NCBI RefSeq assembly: GCF_014851815.1
Contig: NZ_JACVAJ010000001.1
Location: 496,001-560,000 of the forward strand
Origin: Pseudoxanthomonas sp. PXM01
GTDB taxonomy: Bacteria; Pseudomonadota; Gammaproteobacteria; Xanthomonadales; Xanthomonadaceae
Length of the DNA: 64,000 nucleotides
Reading direction: 5' to 3'
Part shown: positions 56,875 to 64,000 of the stretch, one piece after another
Layout of the letters: each line of letters begins with the position of its first letter
Position numbering within the stretch: the stretch's first letter is position 1
Notes under the pieces: generated by a model
Database searches by the model: none
The model's input: only the letters and a program-made list of their open reading frames with translations
What the model was told of the DNA's origin: nothing
Made by a program: the position numbers and the translations under genes

Positions 56875-57810
56875 TTACTGCAGGACACCCATCAGTTCGA
56901 CTTCGAACGTCAGCGTCGCGTCGGGACCGATCTTGCCGCCCGGGGCGCCGTTCGGACCGTAGGCCAGGCTGGACGGAATCCAGAAGCGGTACTTCGCGCC
57001 CACCGGCATCAACGCCACGCCCTCGGTCCAGCCGGCGATCACCTGGTTGAGACCGAACTCGGCGGGTTCGCCACGCGCGTAGGAGCTGTCGAAGACCACA
57101 CCATTGAGCAGCTTGCCTTCGTAGTTGACGCGCACGCGGCTGGTCGACATCGGGCGCTGGCCGTTGCCCGGGCGCAGCACCATGTACTGCAGGCCCGACG
57201 GCGTGGTGACCACGCCCGGCTTGACCTTGTTGGCGGCCAGGAATGCGGCGCCCTCGTCGCGGTTGCGCTGTCCTGCGGTCGCCTGGCGCTTGCTGAGGTA
57301 GGCCTGCATTTCGGCCTGCGCCTGCTCCACCGACAACAGCGGCGTACCGGTCTTGCCGGTGATCGTGCGCACCGCCTGCACCAGCGTTGCGGGGTCGATT
57401 TCGTCCTTGAACGGCAGCAGCGACGGACCCACCACATAGGTGCCCAGGAACAGGCCTACCTTGGTCTTGTCGACCGGCGGCGGCGTGCTGCCCGGCGGCA
57501 TGCCCGGGATGGGCTGGCCGTCGGCGACGGCCAGGTTGACGCGCAGCAGCTGGTCGGTCGCCTGCGCTTCCTGCTCGGAGATGAGGTTCGGCTTGCCTTC
57601 GAAGGTGTTGACGATCGCGCGCTGGAACGCGGCGGTGTCGAGGAACGGCCCGACCGGCTGCAGCGAGTTGCCCACGTCCACGCCGATGGCGTAGCTGACC
57701 TTGTCGCGCTCGGACACCAGCGCGGTTTTTTCCTGTGCAGACACACTGCCTCCCAGCATCGACATCGAGATTGCCAACAACACGGCTGCGCCGCGGACCG
57801 ACCGCTTCAT
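56875..57810 (-). CDS. FKBP-type peptidyl-prolyl isomerase, exported
   Basis: 311 residues from ATG 57810 ([20 protein letters not shown], cleaved before QEKTAL). FKBP N-terminal dimerisation domain ([14 protein letters not shown]), a helical insert, and a C-terminal FKBP domain ([46 protein letters not shown]). A periplasmic FkpA-like foldase. A CACCAC-G-GTGGTG palindrome lies at 57832-57844 in its leader. Confidence 0.93.
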   Translation of the reverse strand: MKRSVRGAAVLLAISMSMLGGSVSAQEKTALVSERDKVSYAIGVDVGNSLQPVGPFLDTAAFQRAIVNTFEGKPNLISEQEAQATDQLLRVNLAVADGQPIPGMPPGSTPPPVDKTKVGLFLGTYVVGPSLLPFKDEIDPATLVQAVRTITGKTGTPLLSVEQAQAEMQAYLSKRQATAGQRNRDEGAAFLAANKVKPGVVTTPSGLQYMVLRPGNGQRPMSTSRVRVNYEGKLLNGVVFDSSYARGEPAEFGLNQVIAGWTEGVALMPVGAKYRFWIPSSLAYGPNGAPGGKIGPDATLTFEVELMGVLQ

Positions 57811-57892
57811 CCTTTCTGCTCCTGGAACCTGCACCACGGTGGTGGCGCCAAAACGATATTGTGGCACGCCCGCCACCTGCGGAGGCATCGCA

Positions 57893-58456
57893 TCAGCGCG
57901 CGGCGCGCTGTGCCTTCAGCTCGCGCTCGATGGCAGCGACGACGGCAGGATCGTCCGGCGCCGTCTTGCTGGGGAAGTTCGCGACCACGCGGCCGTCCCG
58001 ACCGATCAGATACTTGTGGAAGTTCCATGCGGGCGCCGTGCCTGTCGCCTGCGCGAGCGACTTGTACAGCGGCGTGGCCTGGTCGCCGGTCACCACGACC
58101 TTCTCGAACATGGGGAACTTGACGCCGTAGGTCAGCGTGCAGAACTCCTGGATTTCCTTCTCGCTGCCCGGCTCCTGACCCTTGAAGTCGTTGGACGGGA
58201 ACCCGAGGACCGCAAAGCCCTGTGCCGCGTAGCGCTGATGCAGGGACTCGAGCCCTTCGTACTGCGGCGTGTAACCGCATTTACTCGCGGTGTTGACGAT
58301 CAGCAACACCTGCCCCGCATACGCCTTCTTCAGGTTCACCGCCTGCTTGCCGGCCAGCGGACGGTAGCTGACGTCCAGCAGACCCGCCGCCAGGGCCGCT
58401 GCGGACCCGCCAGCAAGGACCATCAATACCAGTATTTTCAACAACTTGAGCTTCAT
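57893..58456 (-). CDS. Periplasmic glutathione-peroxidase-like protein
   Basis: 187 residues. N-terminal signal [20 protein letters not shown]. Thioredoxin-fold peroxidase with catalytic cysteine in [16 protein letters not shown] and the conserved [19 protein letters not shown] and WNFHKYLI tryptophan. Uses a thiol donor, more likely thioredoxin-type than glutathione in the periplasm. Divergent from the YtrA-operon promoter. Confidence 0.92.
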   Translation of the reverse strand: MKLKLLKILVLMVLAGGSAAALAAGLLDVSYRPLAGKQAVNLKKAYAGQVLLIVNTASKCGYTPQYEGLESLHQRYAAQGFAVLGFPSNDFKGQEPGSEKEIQEFCTLTYGVKFPMFEKVVVTGDQATPLYKSLAQATGTAPAWNFHKYLIGRDGRVVANFPSKTAPDDPAVVAAIERELKAQRAAR

Positions 58457-58524
58457 TTGACGACCCCGCTAGTGCGAACATCACAAGTATGCCTTCAGTT
58501 GGGTGACAAAACCTTCCCGGACAG

Positions 58525-58552
58525 TTGACGGGCCGTGTTTTGGTGTTATAGT
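58525..58552 (+). promoter_or_regulatory. Promoter of the YtrA/ABC operon
   Basis: TTGACG (58525-58530), 16-base spacer, TATAGT (58547-58552). Strong sigma-70 match facing the small first gene. Confidence 0.65.
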
Positions 58553-58566
58553 TGAATACAACACCA
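58541..58566 (+). promoter_or_regulatory. YtrA operator candidate
   Basis: 26-base palindrome with perfect arms TGGTGTT and AACACCA and 10 of 13 pairs matched overall. It covers the -10 of the operon promoter, the expected position for repression by the YtrA-type regulator encoded in the operon. Confidence 0.6.
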
Positions 58567-58591
58567 CTCACCCAACTCACGGGGAGATGCC

Positions 58592-58852
58592 ATGAACCAG
58601 AAACTGACCCACACGCTGCCCAGCCTGGCCGTCGGCGGCCTGCTGCTGGCGGCGGGTGCTTTGGCGGCCATGTCCGGCGCCCGCACGTCCGAGGTGGATG
58701 CCTCGACGCTGGTGGGCGCGCTGGAATCGGACGTCCGCGAAATCACCGGCGACGACAGCGCCGCGGAGCCGACCCAGCACAAGCGGCGTGCGCGGGCTTC
58801 GCTGGCCATGCCGTACTTCTCCTTCGGCCAATCCCTGCGTCCGAGGAGCTGA
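58592..58852 (+). CDS. Small exported/membrane peptide, first gene of the YtrA operon
   Basis: 86 residues. One hydrophobic stretch LAVGGLLLAAGALAAM (13-28), then a polar Ala/Ser/Glu-rich C-terminal part ending SLAMPYFSFGQSLRPRS. GGGGAG ahead of the ATG. Four bases before the regulator gene. Unknown family; probably translated as part of the operon. Confidence 0.65.
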   Translation: MNQKLTHTLPSLAVGGLLLAAGALAAMSGARTSEVDASTLVGALESDVREITGDDSAAEPTQHKRRARASLAMPYFSFGQSLRPRS

Positions 58853-58855
58853 CCC

Positions 58856-59218
58856 ATGGCGCCCATCCAATGGAGCGACGGTGCTCCCATCTACCGTCAG
58901 CTGAAGGACCGCGTGATCGCCATGATGCTGGACGGCATCCTGAAGCCGGGCGACGCGCTGCCCTCCGTCCGCCAGGTGGCGGCCGAGTACCAGCTCAATC
59001 CGATAACCGTTTCGCGTGCCTACCAGGAACTGGCGGATGAAGCCCTGGTCGAGAAGCGCCGCGGCCTGGGCATGTTCGTCACCGACGAAGCGGCTAGGAA
59101 GCTGCGCGGCAGCGAGCGCGAGCGGTTCCTGACCGAGGAGTGGCCCGCGGTCGCCGAGCGCATCGAGCGCCTGGGCCTGTCCATCGAAGAGTTGCTGCAA
59201 TCCAAGGGGATCAAGTGA
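58856..59218 (+). CDS. GntR-family regulator, YtrA subfamily
   Basis: 120 residues. DNA-binding winged helix at 10-75 (GAPIYRQLKDRVIAMMLDG, LPSVRQVAAEYQLNPITVSR, LVEKRRGLGMFV) and a short C-terminal dimer domain, the YtrA layout. YtrA-type GntR proteins such as HpaR1 in Xanthomonas regulate their own ABC-transporter operon. The ATP-binding gene overlaps its stop by one base (TGATG). Confidence 0.92.
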   Translation: MAPIQWSDGAPIYRQLKDRVIAMMLDGILKPGDALPSVRQVAAEYQLNPITVSRAYQELADEALVEKRRGLGMFVTDEAARKLRGSERERFLTEEWPAVAERIERLGLSIEELLQSKGIK

Positions 59219-60093
59219 TGAATGCTGCAATCGCCAATGCCGTGGTGTCGGCCCACGGCCTGCGCAAGGCCTACAAGAACAAGCTTGCGCTGGACAACAC
59301 CAGCTTCGAGATCGAAGCGGGCAAGATCATCGGCCTCATCGGGCCGAACGGGGCCGGCAAGACGACGGCGCTGAAGGCCATCCTGGGCCTGACGCCGTTC
59401 GAGGGCCAGCTGAAGGTACTGGGCCTGGACCCGCGCAAGGACCGCGATGAGCTGATGAAGGATGTCTGCTTCATCGCCGACGTCGCCGTGCTGCCGCGCT
59501 GGATGAAGGTGAAGGAGGCCATCGACTTCGTGGCCGGCGTGCATCCGCGCTTCGACCGTGCCAAGTGCGAGCGCTTCATCGCCAACACCCAGCTCAAACC
59601 CAACCTGCGCGTGCGCGAGATGTCCAAGGGCATGATCGTGCAGCTGCACCTGGCGCTGGTGATGGCCATCGACGCCAAACTGCTGGTGCTGGACGAGCCT
59701 ACGCTCGGCCTGGACATCCTGTACCGCAAGCAGTTCTACCAGCGCCTGCTGGAGGACTACTTCGACGAGCAGAAGACGATCATCGTCACGACCCACCAGG
59801 TGGAGGAGATCGAACACATCCTCACCGACGTGATGTTCATCCGCGACGGCAAGATCGTGCTGACCTCGCAGATGGAAGAAGTCGCCGAGCGGTACACCGA
59901 GGTGCTGGTCAGCGGCGATGCCGTCGACCAGGCCCGCGCTCTCAAGCCCATCGACGAACGCGCCCTGCCCTTCGGCAAGACCGTGCTGCTGTTCGATGGC
60001 GTACCGAAAGGACATCTCGCCGCCCTCGGCGAAACCCGCACCCCAGGCCTGGCCGACCTGTTCGTCGCCATCATGAAAGGAACCTACGCATGA
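59218..60093 (+). CDS. ABC transporter ATP-binding protein (YtrB-like)
   Basis: 291 residues. Walker A GPNGAGKTT (residues 41-49), signature region MSKGMIVQLHLAL (a variant of LSGGQ), Walker B LLVLDEPTLGLD, and the H-loop in TTHQVEEIEH. The frame extends upstream but ATG 59218 overlaps the regulator stop. Energises the permease encoded next, with which it overlaps by four bases. Confidence 0.93.
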   Translation: MNAAIANAVVSAHGLRKAYKNKLALDNTSFEIEAGKIIGLIGPNGAGKTTALKAILGLTPFEGQLKVLGLDPRKDRDELMKDVCFIADVAVLPRWMKVKEAIDFVAGVHPRFDRAKCERFIANTQLKPNLRVREMSKGMIVQLHLALVMAIDAKLLVLDEPTLGLDILYRKQFYQRLLEDYFDEQKTIIVTTHQVEEIEHILTDVMFIRDGKIVLTSQMEEVAERYTEVLVSGDAVDQARALKPIDERALPFGKTVLLFDGVPKGHLAALGETRTPGLADLFVAIMKGTYA

Positions 60094-61088
60094 ACGCCGT
60101 GACTTCGACGTTGGGCAAATCCTCCAAGCCGGGCGCGTTCACGTGGTTGCTGAAGCGTGAGTTCTGGGAAAACCGCGGCGGCTTCTTCTGGGCACCGGTC
60201 ATCACCGGCGGCATTTTCGTGGTGCTGAACCTGATCCTGGCCGTGATCGGCAGCATCGCCGCCCGCGGCAAGCTGAGCGATGGCGGCTTCAGCATCGAGG
60301 AGGCGCCGGAGAAGGCCCACCAGATCCTCGGCGGTGTCGGCGATGGCATGCTGCTGGGCGGCGTGATCCTCGCCTGCGTGGTACTGGCCTTCGTGGTCTT
60401 CTTCTACGCGCTGGGCACGCTGTACGACGACCGCCGGGACCGCAGCGTGCTGTTCTGGAAGTCGCTGCCGGTATCCGACACGCACATGGTGCTGTCGAAG
60501 CTGGCGTGGGCGCTGGTCCTGGCACCGCTGCTGGCGGTGGGCGTGGGCATCCTGATCGGCCTGGCGTTGTGGCTGATCTCGGCGCTGACCATCACCGTCA
60601 ACGGCCTGCCGGCGGGTGCCGCGGTATTCACCCACTCGCATCCCCTGCGCGTCATCGGCGGCGTGATCGCTTCACTGCCGGTGTACATGCTGTGGGCGCT
60701 GCCGACGATCGGCTGGCTGATGTTCTGCTCGGCCTGGGCGCGCAGCAAGCCGTTCCTGTGGGCGGTGCTGGTGCCGGTGCTGGCCTGCGTGATCATCAGC
60801 ATGACCGACATCCTGCCGAGCCTGGAGATCCGCCACGACCTGATCTGGTACACGGTCGTCTATCGCGGCCTGCTGAGCGTCCTGCCGGGCACCTGGTTCC
60901 CCACCTTGCCGGGCGGCGTCGCCAATCCGAACGCTGATTTCAACTCGCCGGACGAACTGGCCAACGCCATCGACCTGACCCGCAGCTGGCAGGCCTTCGC
61001 GACCGCCGACCTGTGGATCGGTGCGGTGATCGGCGTGGCCCTGATCGCCGGTGCGATCTACCTGCGCCGCTGGCGCGAGAGCGAGTAA
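60090..61088 (+). CDS. ABC transporter permease (ABC-2 type)
   Basis: 332 residues, about six membrane helices; N-terminal WLLKREFWENRGGFFWAPVI then a hydrophobic core with conserved LWALPTIGWLMFCSAWARS. Substrate unknown; YtrA-linked ABC transporters are associated with cell-envelope stress in Bacillus and xanthomonads. The start overlaps the ATP-binding gene (ATGA). The larger frame beginning at 59565 is in the wrong place for this domain. Confidence 0.9.
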   Translation: MNAVTSTLGKSSKPGAFTWLLKREFWENRGGFFWAPVITGGIFVVLNLILAVIGSIAARGKLSDGGFSIEEAPEKAHQILGGVGDGMLLGGVILACVVLAFVVFFYALGTLYDDRRDRSVLFWKSLPVSDTHMVLSKLAWALVLAPLLAVGVGILIGLALWLISALTITVNGLPAGAAVFTHSHPLRVIGGVIASLPVYMLWALPTIGWLMFCSAWARSKPFLWAVLVPVLACVIISMTDILPSLEIRHDLIWYTVVYRGLLSVLPGTWFPTLPGGVANPNADFNSPDELANAIDLTRSWQAFATADLWIGAVIGVALIAGAIYLRRWRESE

Positions 61089-61147
61089 GCACACCACCTC
61101 ACTCCCGGGCGGGCCGAATCCGGCCCGCCCCTCCCAAGGACACGGAC

Positions 61148-61810
61148 ATGCATCCCTCTCTTTCCCTCATGCGCCCCCTCCTCGTCGTCGGCGTGCTGGC
61201 GCTCGCAGCCTGCCAGCCGGCGGACAAGGACAGCGTGCCCACCGGCGTCGCCGCCAAGGCGCTGGACGAAGTCGCCAACGGCCTGGGCGACGCCAGCAAG
61301 GAAATGGAAAAGGCCCGCCAGGAAATCGCCGCGGCGCGCGAGCGCCTGGCGCGCGAAAACATCTCGCTCAACCGCGATGCGAAGCAGGACCTGCCGAAGG
61401 CGGAAATCACCCCGGCCGGCGAGTTGCTGATCGAAGGCAAGTCGATCGCCACCTCGCCGGAACAGAAGGCGCTGGTGCTGGCTTACCGTGGCGAACTGCT
61501 CGGCGTGGTCGGCGACGGCATGGCCATCGGCATGGAGGGCGCGCGCGTCGGCATCGATGCGGCGGCCTCGGCCCTCAAGGGCATGCTGGCGGGCCAGAAC
61601 GGCGACGACATCGGCAAGCAGGTCGGCGAGCAGGCCAAGGCCAAGCTCAAGCCGATGGTGGCGCAGCTGTGCACCCGCATGCCCGGCCTGTTGTCGGCCC
61701 AGCAGGCGCTGTCGGCCGCCCTGCCCGAGTTCACGCCCTACGCCACGATGGACCAATCCGACGTGGACGACTGCGGGGATGCGAACGGCGACGGCAACTG
61801 GACCTTCTGA
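61148..61810 (+). CDS. Lipoprotein, YggN/DUF2884-like (paralog 1 of 3)
   Basis: 220 residues, lipobox LAAC in VGVLALAACQPAD. A charged helix (about 40-70), then LPKAEITPAGELLIEGKSIA and the C-terminal block with two cysteines C-x27-C (CTRMPGLLSAQQALSAAL through SDVDDC). The block repeats in the next and the last genes. Family likeness to YggN rests on the GxxLIxGK motif, so the call is tentative; function unknown. Starts 59 bases after the permease. Confidence 0.7.
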   Translation: MHPSLSLMRPLLVVGVLALAACQPADKDSVPTGVAAKALDEVANGLGDASKEMEKARQEIAAARERLARENISLNRDAKQDLPKAEITPAGELLIEGKSIATSPEQKALVLAYRGELLGVVGDGMAIGMEGARVGIDAAASALKGMLAGQNGDDIGKQVGEQAKAKLKPMVAQLCTRMPGLLSAQQALSAALPEFTPYATMDQSDVDDCGDANGDGNWTF

Positions 61811-61870
61811 TTCGCGGACGTCACATCCACACCCCCCAGACCCGCAAGGGTCCATGCACAGGAGACCGAC

Positions 61871-62542
61871 ATGCGCCACCCAAACCTACGCCTCGCCGTG
61901 ATGTCGCTGCTCCTGGCCGGTGCACTGCCCCTGGCCGCCCAGGCCGCTGCGCCGAAGGACAGCAGCGTCGGCGCCGAGATCAGCGCCAACCTGACCGAGG
62001 CGCGCCAGGAAGTGCGCCGCGAACTGGCCGCCGCCCGTCGCGAACTGGAAACGGGCAATCTGCGGTTGAACGACAACCTGCGCTTCGGAAAGTCCGACAA
62101 GCGGCGCGCCCGGCAGGAAACGTTGCCGAAAGCGGAGATCACCCCGAAGGGCGATTTCCTGATCGACGGCAAGGCCGTCGCCATCGACGCCCGCCAGCGA
62201 CAGGAACTGCTGCGCTACCGCGCCCAAGTGATCGAGATCGCCAAGGCCGGCCTGGACATCGGCGAGCTCAGCGCCCAGGCGGCACTGGAGGCCGTGGACC
62301 GCGGCCTCTTCAGCCTGATGGTCGGCGCCATGACGGGCAGCCTGGAACGTCGCGTGGAAAAGACCGTCAAGCAGACCATCGAGCCCGGCGTGCGGCAGAT
62401 CTGCCGCAGCCTGCCGGCCCTGCACGACAGCCAGCAACGTCTGTCCACCAGCCTCCCGTCGTTCCGTCCATACGCCACGCTGGAAGCGGACGCCGCCGAG
62501 GACTGCGAACGCGAGGTGCGTCAGGAGTTCGCGACGCGCTGA
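61871..62542 (+). CDS. Exported YggN/DUF2884-like protein (paralog 2 of 3)
   Basis: 223 residues. Signal peptide RLAVMSLLLAGALPLAAQA. Coiled helix EARQEVRRELAAARRELETG at 43-62, then LPKAEITPKGDFLIDGKAVA and CRSLPALHDSQQRLSTSLPS-type block ending in a second cysteine (AAEDCEREV). Aligns with genes at 61148 and 63463 over the whole second half. Not a lipoprotein, unlike the other two. Function unknown. Confidence 0.7.
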   Translation: MRHPNLRLAVMSLLLAGALPLAAQAAAPKDSSVGAEISANLTEARQEVRRELAAARRELETGNLRLNDNLRFGKSDKRRARQETLPKAEITPKGDFLIDGKAVAIDARQRQELLRYRAQVIEIAKAGLDIGELSAQAALEAVDRGLFSLMVGAMTGSLERRVEKTVKQTIEPGVRQICRSLPALHDSQQRLSTSLPSFRPYATLEADAAEDCEREVRQEFATR

Positions 62543-62607
62543 CGCACCGCCACGCCCTCCGCCCCCCGGCGGCAGGCGACCCCGTGTGACCTGATCCCGG
62601 AGACCCG

Positions 62608-63447
62608 ATGATGCGCACCGCCCTGATCGCTTCGCCCGTCCTCGCCCTGCTGGCGCTGTCCTCGTCCGCGCTGGCGTCGGACCGCTATTGCAAGCACGAA
62701 GAACCGCGCCAGGTCACGCTCGATGTCGGCAACGCCAAGACCGTGGTGTTCGAGGTCGGCCCCCACGACCTGACCGTGGAATCGCGCAGCGGTGCACCTG
62801 CCGCGATGAGCGGACGCGCCTGCAGCAGCCACGCCGACCGGCTGGCCAACCTGAAGATCGAACAGCGACGCGCCGGCGACAAGCTGATCGTGCGGATGTA
62901 CCACGACGGCAAGTTCAGCGGCGTCTTCTTCGGCAGCAACTACGCCTACATGAACCTGACGACCACCCTGCCCGACCATCTGACCGTGCAGGTGAAGGTC
63001 GGCTCGGGCGAGGCCGAGGTCATCGGCGCGCCGGTGTTCAGTGCCGATGTCGGCTCCGGGCACGCTGTCGGGCGCAGCATCCGCGGGCTGGCTGCGGCAT
63101 CGGTAGGCTCGGGCGATGTCGACATCCACGGTGCCGGCAGCCTGAAAATCGTGTCGATCGGTTCCGGTGACGTGGAAGCCGACAACATCCAGGGCGCCAC
63201 CCACGTCGGCAGCATCGGCTCGGGCGGTTTCGAGCTGTCACGCGGCGGCAGTGTCGAGATCGGCTCGATCGGTTCCGGCGGTGCGGAACTGCGCGACATC
63301 ACCGGCGACGTGGTCGTGGCTTCGGTGGGCTCCGGCGGCGTGGACGTGCGCAACGTCAGCGGCAACCTGACCGTCCGTTCAATCGGTAGCGGCGATGTCG
63401 ACCACGAGGGTGTCAAAGGTACGATCGACATTCCTAAGCGCCACTGA
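62608..63447 (+). CDS. Exported DUF4097-like beta-solenoid protein with GSG repeats
   Basis: 279 residues. Signal peptide TALIASPVLALLALSSSALA. The second half has eight VGSG/IGSG units (from VGSGEAEVIG near residue 132 to IGSGDVDHEG) with a period of about 16-20 residues, predicting a right-handed beta-helix. DUF4097-type proteins are common near regulated ABC operons and ECF/anti-sigma loci, role unknown. Sits between paralogs 2 and 3. Confidence 0.75.
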   Translation: MMRTALIASPVLALLALSSSALASDRYCKHEEPRQVTLDVGNAKTVVFEVGPHDLTVESRSGAPAAMSGRACSSHADRLANLKIEQRRAGDKLIVRMYHDGKFSGVFFGSNYAYMNLTTTLPDHLTVQVKVGSGEAEVIGAPVFSADVGSGHAVGRSIRGLAAASVGSGDVDIHGAGSLKIVSIGSGDVEADNIQGATHVGSIGSGGFELSRGGSVEIGSIGSGGAELRDITGDVVVASVGSGGVDVRNVSGNLTVRSIGSGDVDHEGVKGTIDIPKRH

Positions 63448-63462
63448 CTTCAAGGAAAGACC

Positions 63463-64000
63463 ATGGTCCGTACGTTCGCGATCGCCCTGTCCGCCGCCCT
63501 GCTGCTCGCCGCCTGCTCGAAAGGCGGCGGTACAGACGATGGCGGTGAGACATCCAGCGCCCTTTGGGGGCAGAACCTCAAGCTCAACGCGAGCGGCCAC
63601 CCCCGCGCCGAGGTGTCGGCGAAAGGCGACTTCATCGTCGATGGCAAGCCGGTGCCGGTGAACGACCAGCAGCGCGCCCTGCTCGTGGCGTATCACCGTG
63701 AACTTGGCGGCATCGCCGATGCGGGCATCGCCACCGGCAAGGAAGGCGCGAAGCTCGCCGGCAAGGCGGTGGGTGCGGCGGTGAAAGGCATCTTCAGCGG
63801 CGATCCCGACCGGATCGACCGGGAGATGGAGGCGGAAGCCAAGAAGGTGGAAGCCGAAGCGATGAAGATCTGCGACCGCCTGCCCGCCCTCCACAAGGCA
63901 CAGCAGGACCTGGTCGCTGCCCTGCCCGCATTCCAGCCGTATGCGGGCATGGAGCCGGCCGACATCGAGGAGTGCCGCAGTTCGCACGACGAGAGTTATG
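63463..64000 (+). CDS. Lipoprotein, YggN/DUF2884-like (paralog 3 of 3, partial)
   Basis: Runs off the right edge after 179 codons. Lipobox LAAC in AALLLAACSKGGG. Shares with paralogs 1 and 2 the AEVSAKGDFIVDGKPVPV segment and the CDRLPALHKAQQDLVAALPA block with the second cysteine in DIEECRS. AAGGAA precedes the ATG; 15 bases after the GSG-repeat gene. Confidence 0.7.
   Translation, partial: MVRTFAIALSAALLLAACSKGGGTDDGGETSSALWGQNLKLNASGHPRAEVSAKGDFIVDGKPVPVNDQQRALLVAYHRELGGIADAGIATGKEGAKLAGKAVGAAVKGIFSGDPDRIDREMEAEAKKVEAEAMKICDRLPALHKAQQDLVAALPAFQPYAGMEPADIEECRSSHDESY

Noticed and set aside
57832..57844. CACCACGGTGGTG palindrome before the FKBP gene as an operator
   Set aside because: Short, GC-rich and inside the leader; no regulator nearby and no second copy, so chance is likely.

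Overview
The window is GC-rich chromosomal DNA of a gammaproteobacterium of the family Xanthomonadaceae, most likely a Pseudoxanthomonas/Stenotrophomonas/Xanthomonas-type organism. This rests on gene content: a 180-kDa-type NAD-glutamate dehydrogenase, a full kynurenine cluster, a split metH, a YtrA-type GntR regulator with its ABC transporter, and TAnnnT-type -10 boxes close to start codons. Genus is inference. The gene order looks like housekeeping and metabolic core genome. I see no insertion sequence, prophage, CRISPR array, tRNA or rRNA.

Layout. 1-8.3 kb: leftward genes for a WS/DGAT acyltransferase (cut by the left edge), photolyase, alanine racemase, DnaB helicase, ribosomal proteins L9, S18 and S6, and an A-type Fe-S protein, plus one rightward membrane-anchored protein of unknown function. 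8.4-11.1 kb: asnS with two small unknown genes and a PaiB-like FMN protein whose last codons lie in a REP-like inverted repeat. 11.2-19.9 kb: a rightward kynurenine cluster (aldehyde dehydrogenase, carbonic anhydrase, RidA-type deaminase, 3-hydroxyanthranilate dioxygenase, ACMSD, kynureninase, kynurenine monooxygenase) into which a two-gene HTH-MNT/HEPN module is inserted. 19.9-22.7 kb: sbcB, a DUF2461 gene and a DUF2939 gene. 22.7-31.0 kb: leftward DKNYY-like protein, 5'-nucleotidase, secreted protein, NAD kinase and the giant glutamate dehydrogenase.

31.3-41.1 kb: a TetR regulator followed by two complete inner-membrane RND efflux pairs, without an outer-membrane channel gene. 41.2-46.4 kb: a secreted protein, a divergent HxlR/QorB redox pair sharing GTAACC operators, a DUF885 lipoprotein and an acyl-CoA dehydrogenase. 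46.5-51.2 kb: an ArsR-methyltransferase regulator translationally coupled to a methionine synthase split into two genes. 51.3-58.5 kb: amidohydrolase, MFS transporter, alpha/beta hydrolase, YaiL-like, SlyX, UDP-glucose dehydrogenase, FKBP and a periplasmic glutathione peroxidase.

58.5-64 kb: a YtrA-type GntR/ABC-transporter operon driven from a promoter covered by a palindromic operator. It continues into three paralogous exported proteins (the last cut by the right edge) and an exported GSG-repeat protein. This envelope operon and the HTH-MNT/HEPN module are the least described parts of the window. The remaining genes are well-known families; several carry notable details (a DnaA box before dnaB, a terminator between rpsR and rplI, a Cys/His-rich insert in MetH, an SDR without its catalytic Tyr/Lys).
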